64,000 nucleotides of DNA from Botryosphaeria dothidea (Eukaryota > Ascomycota > Dothideomycetes > Botryosphaeriales > Botryosphaeriaceae). A program made the translations under genes and the position numbers. Positions 26,638-36,406 of the stretch are shown here, one piece after another (within the stretch, counting starts at the first letter, position 1; every line of letters starts with the position of its first letter). A model generated the notes under the pieces. That model was not told the DNA's origin and made no database searches. It saw only the letters and a list, made by a program, of their open reading frames with translations. The stretch is from NCBI GenBank assembly GCA_011503125.2, contig WWBZ02000033.1, positions 3,472,001 to 3,536,000 of the forward strand, written 5' to 3'.

Positions 26638-27392
26638 ATGCCGTCTTTTTGGCTTAGCGATTCGCAAAGTACGTCCAGGCATCCTTATCCCTCGCTGCGC
26701 CGCGAGCTGCCGCACATCCTTGCCAGCCCTATGAACAACATGCTGATACTATACTACAGAAATCGGAGTCGCCTTCTGCTCAGGGGGTAGGTATGACTAG
26801 ACCCACCGCGCGCGCGCCTTTCCACATTGCTGCCGCCGCCGAAAGCCGCCTCGAGGAATAAATATTCTGGGATGTTTTTGAGTTGAGGTCTGACAAGGTG
26901 AATTATTGCAACGCAGGCGGCTTCTTCCTCCTCGCGGGCGTAATGATGTTCTTCGATAGAGCACTGTGAGCATTCCCGGCAGCCCGAGCCCCCAGACGTA
27001 AGAAGACGCTGACATGCTACTCAGGCTAGCAATGGGCAACGTACGTCCTCGGTCCCACGTCCCCACCGCACTTTCTAACCATGCGGCAACAACAGATCCT
27101 CTTCATCTGCGGCCTCACCCTCCTGATCGGCCTCCAAAAGACGCTCCTCTTCTTCGCCCGCCGCCAGAAGATCGCCGGCACCGCCGCCTTCGTCACCGGC
27201 ATTCTGCTCATTCTGCTGCGCTGGCCCCTGATCGGCTTCGTCGTCGAGCTCTACGGCATCTTCGTCCTCTTCGGCGACTTCTTTGCGACTATCGCCGGGT
27301 TCATCCGGCCCGTGCCGTATGTTGGTCCGTACGTTGCGAATGCGTTGGAGAAGATTTCGGGTGGAAGGAGGAATGCGGAATTGCCGGTTTAA
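26638..27392 (+). CDS. GOT1: Golgi transport protein Got1
   Basis: Five exons (26638-26668, 26760-26786, 26917-26965, 27025-27040, 27096-27392) give 139 residues, the usual family size. Spliced N-terminus MPSFWLSDSQKIGVAFCSGG leads into GFFLLAGVMMFFDRALLAMGN and then ILFICGLTLLIGLQKTLLFF. Four hydrophobic segments are evident, and the ends are short and polar. Got1 is a small tetraspanning membrane protein of ER-derived vesicles and early Golgi that assists vesicle docking and fusion. The exons of 27 and 16 nt are very short, but each junction keeps both frame and a conserved stretch. The third intron has a gctgac branch-like site. Strong identification. Confidence 0.93.
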
Positions 27393-28509
27393 AGGATGAG
27401 GAGAGAACGGAATAATGGGAGAGGGTTGAAGTAGGGGCAAGATCGGAATATGAGAGAATGGTATGCGTAACGGTCGCCGATGCGGACTGCCTATGGGGTA
27501 AACGATGGTGTTGCTAAGTGTACGATTGGGAAACGGACGAGGGTGGCGAGGAGTAATGAGTGGATGAACATGGTGTATGAGGAACATGAGGCGTTGCAGG
27601 TAAATATGAGATATACTAATCAACACCAATTTCAAGGTTCAATTGCGAAGATTCTCGCGTTGCTTTTGCAGTGGAGGTGGAGGTGGTGGTGGCGGTGACG
27701 GTGACGGCGGGTGATGGTGTGGGTGAGGCAACAAACTCAGTGGTCGCGGTGTTAGATATTACAGCGGCCATGACCGGTCGGTGGTCTTTTGGAGGGCGGA
27801 GGGCGGAGAGCGGGGTGGAATTTGATGAAGATGTGTGTTTATAAGCCGAGTCAGTTGCTCCCTTCTCATCGCTCTCGAGGGGGCAAACGAACCCTCGGGG
27901 GCGTGGTGCAGTGGTAAGGCATGGAGATTATAACTTTGAAGAACGGCTAACTTTACTTGATCAGAGAGCAGGGTTCATCCCCAAAAAAACCGCTTCCCTA
28001 TGGACGGGAAGGACAGGTTTCTGTAGCACCACGCTCCCCTATAGACGGGGGGCGTCTACAGTTTTGCTATTTCTTTCTCGTTTTCTCTTCTACCTTCCTT
28101 TTCCTCTTTCTTTTGTATTCCTTTTGCCTCTTGAGGACGCGAATGCCAGTCCTATAGAGTTGGACGCGAAGGTGCTCGACGGGGGTTCGAACGTGCAAAC
28201 AGGCGCAATTGCCCTTTTCGGCAGCGCGGACTCCATCACATTCGCTCTCACTTTCGTATCTTTCCCATGCACCGGCGGACAAGCAAGCAAGCTTTTGGAT
28301 TCTCACTGATTCGGAAGCTGCATGTGTTCGCCCCATTCTTGGAGGACTGATACAGCCAATGCCTAACGCTCAACAACAACCACCTTTCCGCTTCTCATGA
28401 GTTTTCCGCCACTCAATCAATCAGCACACGTCATGCCTTCATCCTTTTCCTTGCTGCTCTTTTTTTTGTCTCACCCTCTTCTTCCCGGTCTAGATCCCCT
28501 TTCTCTTCC
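27393..28509. other. Intergenic region holding a possible Pol III unit
   Basis: About 1.1 kb between GOT1 and the first BTB locus. No protein gene is supported. A Pol III-like element at 27897-28065 is annotated separately; the rest (28066-28509) is CT-rich and unremarkable. Confidence 0.5.
27897..28065 (+). ncRNA. Possible RNA polymerase III transcript with tRNA-like 5' half and two hairpins
   Basis: TGGTGCAGTGG at 27904-27914 is a near-perfect A box, and GGTTCATCCCC at 27972-27982 is a partial B box. The first 45 bases fold like the 5' half of a tRNA: GTGC/GCAT D-stem with GG in the loop, then a weak anticodon-like stem with loop ATTATAA. No matching 3' acceptor strand exists, so this is not a working tRNA. 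Two stem-loops follow: CTTCCC/GGGAAG (27993-28011) and a 9-bp stem ACGCTCCCC/GGGGGGCGT (28031-28055). They carry near-identical loops TATGGAC and TATAGAC. A T4 run (28062-28065) could end transcription. It could be a tRNA-derived element, a structured RNA, or chance. Confidence 0.3.
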
Positions 28510-29743
28510 TCAGAGCCAGTAGTCATCTTGCCTGGACGATCCACGCGGACACTCATCGTGCGATCCACGGTTCTTAATACAATCCAGACACGGAGCCGAG
28601 ATGTTCTCGAAGGCCTTCTCCAACGCCTCCCTCAGTTGCCGAGCTCCTTGACAAGCCACGGCTCAGAACGACAAGTGGTGCACACATCCACGTCCCTGAT
28701 CCACCTCCGGAAGCGCTTGATCGAAGCAAGACGGGTGATGTTGATCCAGTATTCGTACGCCTCCGTGACACCTCCATCCCAGTCCTGAGGATACCAGATG
28801 CTAGCCGTGTTTCTGCCCAAGCAACAAGCAAGTCCAATGCCACAGTGCTGCTGGCGGTCACAATCCTTGCTGATAATGCCGTTCACGTCAGCGACCCATG
28901 CCAGGACAGCGTCGACGGTCAATTTGTGTAGTTTCTCCATTGCCGCGCGCCTGATATTTCCCATCTCGACGGCAAAGATTCGTCAGCACAACTGCCTAAC
29001 AAACGGAGAAAACATGGGAGAAAAAAGGAGTCTGTCTTACAAAAGACCCGAGCCGGCACCTGCGTGTCCAACATGTCGCTGAAGTCCACCGACGTGCCCG
29101 ACAAAATCATGGCGCGGCAGATGTGGAAGAAGGCGCGGGGAGCGTCGAGCGCGTACGCCAGCCCGAGCAGCTTCTCGCCGTCCGGTATCAGATAGCTCAC
29201 CTCGCACGCTTTGCGCACGATCTTCTTGAGCTCAGCCTCGCACGTCCCGCGCATCGGCGCCACGAGGTCGTACTTGTCGATCACGACCGCCGTCCTCTCC
29301 AGCCAGTCCAAGAACCCGAGTCCGCCGGCGCCGGGCTCTTGTGCAGCGCCTTGCATATCTCTGCCATCGCGCCCGGCGAGTCGTACGGCAGCGGGATCGT
29401 CTTTGGGTTGGCGGTGCTGTGCTGTGCGAGGTCCTGCCCCTCGGCGAAGCGCGAAGAGAACATGGCGCGGAAGACGGGCGAGGCGGCGGCCAGGACGGCG
29501 GTTTTTGACGAGTAGCGTGCTTTTGGCGTAGAGCTGCGAGTCGCGGTGGTTGGGGAAGGTGAAGAGGACGTCGCCTTGGCCGTCGGGCGAGGCGATCCAG
29601 GTGGGCTTGTCGTCAGTCTTTGACTTGATGGCGGATGCGGTGGTGGTGAAGGCGAGAGCGGCGGGAGCGGGGCCGCCGCCGAAGAGAGAGGTAGGTGCCG
29701 TGTTGGTGGTGGGTGCCGTGGCCGTGAGATTGCTGTCTGCCAT
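28510..29743 (-). pseudogene. BTB/POZ-domain gene with three frame-disrupting indels
   Basis: The ATG at 29743 starts MADSNLTATAP and reads GDVLFTFPNHRDSQLYAKSTLLVK. The conserved BTB core (SPVFRAMFSSRFAEGQ, then PLPYDSPGAMAEICKALH) then continues in another frame. The first shift is at a run of five A (29502-29506 on the plus strand). The frame returns near 29315 (FLDWLERTAVVIDKYDLV). A spliced intron 28965-29059 follows, then MEKLHKLTVDAVLAWV. The frame ends at 28632 just after VCTTCRSEPW, but the expected tail with APCLDCIKNRGSHDEC continues one frame over to a stop at 28510. The first two shifts compensate, so a 338-residue product with a scrambled BTB core could still be made. Either a decayed gene or assembly indels. 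Confidence 0.7.
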
Positions 29744-30067
29744 GCTCGCGACGAGGGTTCGGTGTGGTTGATGAGGGACGATGACAGGAAGAACTGGGGA
29801 AGCGAAACTAGACCTTATGTACCTGGAGGAGTCTGGGCTTGTAATCCCGGTCCAGCTGCAAAAGATTGAGTCTATGAGATACTTCCAGAAAGATAGCGAC
29901 TGCAGAACTGGTCACCGGCCAGAAATCCTTTGATCTCCTGACGACGTGGTGAATGGAGAGCTCGGCCAGGTGACAAAGCGCTTCATACAGTTGCCACTCA
30001 ACTCGTCGCGTCGTCTTCGCCCCTTACTCCACAACTTCAACAATTTGCTCCAAAGGCTGACGCCACC
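29744..30067. other. Divergent promoter region between two BTB loci
   Basis: About 320 bases separating the minus-strand broken BTB gene from the plus-strand intact one. No gene seen. Confidence 0.5.
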
Positions 30068-31562
30068 ATGGGATACAGCGACGTCGACGGTGATGGCCAG
30101 CCTATGGCCAAACGTCGAAGATTGAGCGATACGGATACTACTCACGTTATGGAAGTCATCGATATCGACCCTGATGGCAATCTACCTCTTGAATGCCCTC
30201 ATCCGAACGGCCACAAGCGAGCATTGCGTGTCAAATCAGATATTATGAGGCAATCTTCACCAGCGTTTCGGGCAACGTACGCAAACTGCTTCTGCATGAC
30301 TTATGACCAGGGAGCTTATATGTCTCTTCAACTTCAGGTTCGGTCCGCATTTTCGCGAAGGTAGGACCGTTTGGGAAGCCACTGCCAGTAACCCCAGCAA
30401 AATCGATCTACCGGAAGATGACAGCAATCATATGCAGTCCATCTGCGAGATCCTACATCACCAGCCGGCCACTCGTGCATTCCCATCCTTGGTTTTGTGC
30501 GATTTCGCATACCTTGTTGACAAGTACGACCTGGGTCTGGCTTTGAGGGACACAAACGAAGCCAATCTGAAGAGATTCATGTTCGACGCAAGGGAAGGAT
30601 TTTACTTCAAGCCAGAATTTGAAGAGCTCATCCTCGTTGCATATCTGCTTGATGCTCCAAATGCATTCAGAAGCATCACGCTTGACCTAGTTTTGCAGCC
30701 GCTGTTCACTAAGCTCGGACGAATAATCCAGATGGAGCCTTCTCTTCCATGGGAGACACTGGGTAAGTCTTCCAGATACCTACATACTCTGGCTGCGTGA
30801 AGAGAGAGGCTTTGGGCTTTGCCGCATCGCAAAAATTACGCAGAGTTGAAGTGGTTTTCCGGTTGTAGATTTCATTGATTTCCTTGGACCATCATCTCCC
30901 GGACTACTGCTTTAATACTACATGAGAAATAATGGACAGACGTACTTTATTCTGAAAGGCCTGAGTCGATGTCTCACATTCTCGCGCAGCAGGAGCATAA
31001 ACTAAGCATCGAATTCTAACAGACATCAGAAATGCTTGATATTGTCAAGAAAAAGGCAACCCAGAGGCTTCAAAATGCTGTTTTTCATCACTTGGTTACA
31101 TGTATCGATCCCACGAACTCGGTCGATCACGCCTGCGACAAAATTGGAGTAGCTCCTTGCGCGAGAGAGCTATTTACAGCCCTTGCGACTAATGCCCACG
31201 GTATTTTAAGTCCGACATCCGAGAAACCTGGACATGACATCAACATCGTCACCCAATACGAGTACTGGAGGTCGAGGTGTCATGGCCGGGCTGGAAGACA
31301 ATCCTTTACTGATAACTTGACGGAGTACATCGGCATTTACACGATGATATGTGGTCCTTGTGCGCTAGAGATTACTAAAAGGATGGAAGAGCATACGATC
31401 CCGGATCTGGACATGGCCGTGGAAGGCGAGCTCCGGAAGATACAAGGCTTGTGTCTTGATTGTGTCAAGAACAGGGGGTCACCACACAACAGAAAATGTC
31501 GCATCCCATCTGGTGATTCAGAAGAAGGGCAACCGTTCCATTTCACGTCGGGGTTCGCATAA
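30068..31562 (+). CDS. BTB/POZ-domain protein with C-terminal CxxC module
   Basis: Three exons (30068-30276, 30338-30762, 31030-31562) encode 388 residues. The first splice restores SPAFRATFGPHFREGRT, the core of the BTB fold; DLPEDDSNHMQSICEILHHQ and VDKYDLGLALRDTNEANLKRF complete it (about residues 30-150). The second intron is long (267 nt), with ctaac at 31016 and the acceptor ten bases on. That AG was chosen over the nearer one because only it keeps frame. The tail has CGPC, then 30 residues, CLDC, 11 residues, and CRIP. Such BTB proteins usually dimerise and can act as adaptors; whether this one binds Cul3 is not known. It has a basic stretch KRRR at 15-18. Specific role unknown. Confidence 0.82.
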
Positions 31563-31947
31563 GGGGATCAGATATTTTCGGTGCGCTCTCATGTGGCATC
31601 TTGTCATTCTACCTATGGTTTCCACTCGCCATAATTGTATTCTACATGAGATTAGCTAATCGAAAATATAAGTGGTGTAAGATGAGGGCGTTGGTTGCTA
31701 TGGATGGGCATGTTGACGTTCGTGGGTACCGAGAGCTTCTCCGGGTAGCTCAAGAGGGTCAGACAGTAGGCCTCACAGGCAATCCGAACGTTAGCTTTTC
31801 TGATAGATACGTGATGATCACAAGGAAATCTTCGAAAACTTGATCAAATGCTGCGCGAGTGAGTTTCGCAAATCAAACGAGCATTCCTACTCACATCATG
31901 AGCACTGCTTTCATTCGGAATTGTGGGTTTACCATGGACCTCTGTGT
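31563..31947. other. Region between convergent BTB loci, no gene seen
   Basis: About 385 bases after the intact BTB gene. I looked on the minus strand for the missing C-terminal half of the next BTB locus and found no matching residues in any frame. Confidence 0.5.
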
Positions 31948-32379
31948 TTAAGTTCGGCTTATGCGAACCGGCGTCGCAAGCAAGTGTTTCCAAGCTATAA
32001 TTCTCAGAACAGAAGCAAGGTCATATTTGACCGCCAGAACCGCGATCTTTCGGAGCAGTGGCAGCGCTGATTGGTCAATGACCTGCTGGTAATGGAGCAC
32101 CCTGCAGATGGTGGACGTAGCTGCTGAATCGTCGTCCGGGAGCATCACCACCTCAATGTTGTTCAAGTTGATGTCTCGACCCTCGCTGAGATGAGGCCCA
32201 AACATTGCGCGGAAAGGCTGGGAGGCATGTCGAAGAACCGTTGAGTGGACGCGGATCACCAGGTGAGTGCAGTCCGAAGAGAAGCTGAAAATAACGTCGC
32301 CGTCAGAGGCAACTTCGATGACATGACTAAAGTCTTTCAGGCTGAGGTTGCTGCTTGCAACGACCGAGTCTTTCGACAT
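31948..32379 (-). pseudogene. Truncated BTB/POZ gene, N-terminal domain only
   Basis: From the in-frame ATG at 32379 the product is MSKDSVVASSNLSL followed by a clear BTB core (ASDGDVIFSFSSDCTHLVIR, PFRAMFGPHLSEGRDIN, MLPDDDSAATSTICRVLHYQ). It stops soon after LAVKYDLASVLRI, about 143 residues in all. Neighbouring family members continue for another 200 residues with a CxxC tail. That part is absent here. The open frame extends upstream of the ATG for 55 codons without another ATG. It is best read as a 3'-truncated copy; a small functional BTB-only protein is possible. Confidence 0.65.
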
Positions 32380-32825
32380 GAGCGAGGTGGTGGCGACGGT
32401 CAAGGGTAGATGGCCGCCATCGTCGGAGGCTGCATCAGGAGCAAGTTCGCTGTCGTCCACGGTCAAGCAGGCGAGTTTAAGAGGAAGACCCCCATTACGG
32501 CCGTTGCAAGGCGCAAAGTGAGCGGTTGGTGGCGAAACTTTCACTCGAGGCTCAAGTGTTAGTCGAAGAGGAAGTAGGGAGGGTAAGCAGGATCTGAAGG
32601 ATCGACACGAATTCGGCCACCTTCACTCAAAGACTGACCGAGTCTGCCAACACATGCGGAAGGCCCTCGAATGTCGTAAAAATTTCAAGGAGCTCGCGCA
32701 AACTCACGGATTCATAAAGCAATCATACGAAAGAAGAATCGAACTTGGCTCATGAATGGATGTGAAAGAACTGCATATTGACTGCCTGTTTAGCTAAGAT
32801 GATCCTTTCATTGCCCAGCGGGCCA
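32380..32825. other. Region between two minus-strand BTB loci
   Basis: About 445 bases, serving as the 5' side of the truncated copy and 3' side of the next gene. The open frame extending from the truncated copy to 32544 lacks an ATG. Nothing else seen. Confidence 0.45.
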
Positions 32826-33956
32826 TCAGTAAATCTCGTTGTCTGAAATGACCTCAACCCAGTCTGAGGTCTTATGCGGAAGGCGGCACTTTCTAGCCGG
32901 GCAGCTGTCTCCATTACGGACGCATTCCAAACACAAGCCATTGATTCTCCGTGACTGGCGCTCCATCTCCACGTGGAGAAGGTTCTTCAGTTTCCTTATG
33001 ACCTCTCTACTGTTTTGGCACACATCGCAGAAACCATAATTCTCAGCCCAGTCTGTCCAAAGTATGGTGAATGTTCCCTGGTACATCATTCTGTCTGGAT
33101 AATCCGAGTCCGTCCAGTAGTCCAAGTGTGCAGCCACGCTATTGTCTTCGGGATCAGGCTGGCGTATCGAGTCTCCGTTGCTCCCGAACTTGTGTATGAA
33201 CTTTTGGCCGCAACTTTCCGGTGTTTCACAGTTCCCGTCAATCTTTCCAGATCGCCCATTATACCAGCGGAAGACGACTCTCTCTGCAGCTTCGGCTATA
33301 TCCTGATACGCTTTAGTCCTCGTCTTCTCGAGCGTAGCTATCCAAATACCTGTTAGCGACTTGTAACTTGGACGGGAAGGATTTAAACAAAGGCTACAGA
33401 GTAGAGTGGTAGATCACCTACATAGTGCTTTGTCGGATAGGAAGTGCAATTTATCACGAATGTCGTGGAAGGATTCTCGGGTGAATAAAATCAAATCACG
33501 GCTGATTGACTTGAACGCCTGAGCGTTGTCGAACAAATAAGCTGCTTCAAGTAGACCTTGGGCACCTTCCTGACCGTAACAGCCATGCCTGGCCTCTTCA
33601 GCTTTGGTGTTGAGCCAGACCTGGGTGGTGGTTCGTATGGCGGGAAGCGGATCGTACTTGTCGACCATGAGAGCGATCTCGCGAAGAACTTCCATGGTCG
33701 GGCCTGCCATAGTATCGCTTTGGTGATGTAGTACAGCGCAGATAATTGTCATAGCTTGAGGATGGTCGTCTGGGAGTGCGACCCCTCTTGGGTCCGTCTC
33801 ACTCAGCCTCTGTCCCTCGCTGAAGTGAGGTCCAAACATGGCCCGGAAAACTGGTGATGCTGACTTGAGGATGACAGAGTGGACGCGTAGACGGCTGCCA
33901 TTGTTCAACATGAAGATGACGTCGCCGCCACCGGCAAAGGTGTGGTTGCCGTCCAT
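32826..33956 (-). CDS. BTB/POZ-domain protein with C-terminal CxxC module
   Basis: Two exons (33956-33422 and 33349-32826; intron gtaggt...cgctaacag, 72 nt) encode 352 residues. The BTB domain begins at once: GGGDVIFMLNNGSRLRVHSV, SPVFRAMFGPHFSEGQRLSE, ALPDDHPQAMTIICAVLHHQ and ALMVDKYDPLPAIRTT. The second half has IATLEKTRTKAYQDIAEAAE and ends with CDVC, 28 residues, CLEC, 11 residues, and CRLP, the same module as the plus-strand paralogue. The splice recreates a continuous frame into the cysteine module, which supports the model. The gene lies head-to-tail with the truncated copy and the next BTB gene. Function unknown; the fold suggests a protein-protein adaptor. Confidence 0.82.
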
Positions 33957-34574
33957 GTTAGTGCGAATATGGACGGTGGAGGTGTTGTGGACAGCGGTTT
34001 GAAAGGCGCGGCCTTGATATGCCAGCCGTTTCCCCAGTCCAACCTAGTGAGGAAAGCCAGAAGAGAATTTACCGCGTGCACCTGCATAAGGAAGCAGCTG
34101 CAGGCATGGCGATTCGGGAGTTCGGATACTTTAGGGTAGGGGTTTCTAGAAGTACTAAGATGTTTTTTGTATGGGGAGTCGAAGCATTCGTCCGGATGCA
34201 AACGCTATACCAATTCTTGAACACCTACGTCTAGATGAATGATTCAGCTCTCCATGGAAATGGCCCTTTATAATGCTTTGGTGATAGGGTCACACTGGGT
34301 TAATTTACACAGGCGTTACCGTTCATTATTTAGACAGCGCAAGTGTGCTTGTTTGCTGCTTCGACAACGTGGAAACGTGTCTGCTGCTTAAAATATTCAA
34401 TCAGTATATATCTGGAAATGACATAGTTGCGAAGGGGTTAATTTGTATCCGCCAACGTTGACGTTCACACAAACACCAGCATATGAAGCACGCAGTCAGA
34501 AGTCTGTGTTCAGAATATTGCATTCCATTCGCCTGTGAATTTATGGTTCGTTATATTTCATACTTTACGGACTC
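33957..34574. other. Intergenic, AT-rich, no gene seen
   Basis: About 620 bases between two minus-strand BTB genes. It is AT-richer than the surrounding genes. Short frames only. Confidence 0.5.
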
Positions 34575-35708
34575 TCAACCCATGAAGCTGTAGTCGCGAG
34601 GGCTGGACTTATCATCGTGAGGAATCCGGCACTCCACACCCTCCTCTGGCTCGCAAAAGCAATCCATGCACACCTCCTTCACTGTGGTAATCTCCTCCAT
34701 TAAGTCTCTTTGTAAGGCGGCACTAGGTGCGTTGTCCAATCCATGCACGCAACATGGATTGCATGCGTCCCCGTATCTTCTAGACCATACTTTCCAACGT
34801 TTCCAAAAGGTCTCGACCTCTTCTTTAGGACGGTGCTCGGAAAGGCGGGCAGCTCTCCAGTAGTTCCAAAGGCCAACAAGGGAAGGTCTTTCGTCTCCTG
34901 TTTTGATGTTTCGGACGTTCAAAACGAAGCGCCTGGATACGTTGACGCAACAGATGTTGTCGTAGCCGTGACGGTGCTCGGGCCCGCGGCTGCAGTCGTT
35001 GGAGAGATCGGTCCCTACGAGCCATTCAGACATGGCCCAGCCATGAATTGTCCGGATCATCTTTCCCAGCTTTTCGGTTCTCTTGGTCTCAAGGTCCAGG
35101 AGGACCGGCCAGGGCAATGTGTGCTGCATGGTTCCCAACTTCTTGAAAGGGCCTTGCCAGTGCACGATCAGCTCTCTGCTGATCTGCGTAAACATTTCCG
35201 CATTGCCCAGGAGGTGTGTCACCGCTAGAAGATTGTGATGGGCGGCATTCGTGTAATGCGATGATCTGGCGTAGTACATGACTTTGTGGAAGAAGTACTT
35301 GTCGACGAGGACAGCCACCTCATCAAGCAGCTCCGGATTCATACGATTATCTTCTTCTGCGTGGAAATTGCAGTGAACCATTTTGCAAATGATTTCCATG
35401 GCATCTCCGTGGTCGGACGGCAGGGCAACTTCATTGGGCTGGTCCTTGTTTAGCTCCTGGGATTCGCGCCAAGGACGCTCCGGGTCGAACATGGCGTCGA
35501 ATATGGATGATGACATCCTCATCATGTCGGACAGGACGCGGAGCTTTTTGCTGCCGTTGTCGAGAACCAAGATAACATCGCCACGTAGTGCGATGTTTAT
35601 AGTGGTGGAGGCCGGGGGTGGTGTGGCCGGGGGTGGTGTGGCTTCTGACCTCTGGCGCTTGGTAAAGCGCTCAGAGTCGCCGTCGTATATAGTATGCTTC
35701 TCAGCCAT
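34575..35708 (-). CDS. BTB/POZ-domain protein with C-terminal CxxC module, intronless
   Basis: A single uninterrupted frame of 377 residues. After a Pro-rich head (TPPPATPPPAS, encoded by a perfect 15-bp duplication at 35611-35640) comes a divergent BTB domain: LRGDVILVLDNGSKKLRVLS, SSSIFDAMFDPERPWRESQE, ALPSDHGDAMEIICKMVHCN and VAVLVDKYFFHKVMYYARSS. The C-terminal half ends with CNPC, 27 residues, CMDC, 9 residues, and CRIP. A short basic cluster TKRQR lies at residues 16-20. This is the only intact copy without introns, and it differs most in the BTB core, so it may be an older branch of the family. Function unknown. Confidence 0.82.
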   Translation of the reverse strand: MAEKHTIYDGDSERFTKRQRSEATPPPATPPPASTTINIALRGDVILVLDNGSKKLRVLSDMMRMSSSIFDAMFDPERPWRESQELNKDQPNEVALPSDHGDAMEIICKMVHCNFHAEEDNRMNPELLDEVAVLVDKYFFHKVMYYARSSHYTNAAHHNLLAVTHLLGNAEMFTQISRELIVHWQGPFKKLGTMQHTLPWPVLLDLETKRTEKLGKMIRTIHGWAMSEWLVGTDLSNDCSRGPEHRHGYDNICCVNVSRRFVLNVRNIKTGDERPSLVGLWNYWRAARLSEHRPKEEVETFWKRWKVWSRRYGDACNPCCVHGLDNAPSAALQRDLMEEITTVKEVCMDCFCEPEEGVECRIPHDDKSSPRDYSFMG

Positions 35709-36406
35709 TGTGGTGGTGGATGGAGTATGAGATATCTGGAAAGTTCTGTGTGTTGAGGCAAGTCGTGCTGGGGTTCGTGATTAAAAGAGTAGAACAGAGG
35801 AAGAAAAAGCTGGAACGAAAGGAGAGGGTTATAAGTAAATAGGTTTGAGGCTAAGTCAAAAGTATACAATGATGTGTCGGAAATGCCATTGAGCTGTTGT
35901 GACTGCGCTAGCACTCGCGATTCGCTGGTAAGCCCCACAAATACCGGACCCTGTCCCATTCGGGCTTTCCCCTCATCCTTCACAGACAATGGTAGCTCTA
36001 AATCACCCACAACAGCGCTAGGAGGGCATTGTTATGGAAAAGCCTACTTCTCATCTTATAGAGTGCGGAAATGAGGGTTTGCCAGAGTTGAGCAGGAATA
36101 GTTCTTATGGGCAGTTTGGTACAAGTTCATATGTTCACACCCACACTAGGCGCTTGTTTGAAGACTTAAAGTACAAGCGAAGCAAAGACTAGGTCACTCT
36201 TGCTCAGTAAAAACATGTGTATGGAATCATTCAATTCGATTTTAATTGTGTATTCTGGATAATGTGCCTATCGCTAGGTGATTGAAGGGAGGCAAGAACC
36301 TGCTGCCCAACCTTGCCTTCTGTTGATGATATCTCACAAACCCAAGCTTTCAAGCTTTGCTAGGGACAAATTGCTGAGCTGAAAACTACCAGATCTGGAA
36401 GCTGGC
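35709..36406. other. Intergenic, no gene seen
   Basis: About 700 bases between two minus-strand BTB genes. Short frames on both strands without protein features. Confidence 0.5.

Noticed and set aside
28130..28200. Possible tRNA gene around GGTTCGAACG
   Set aside because: A B-box-like string is present, but the T stem does not pair and no A box or acceptor stem fits.
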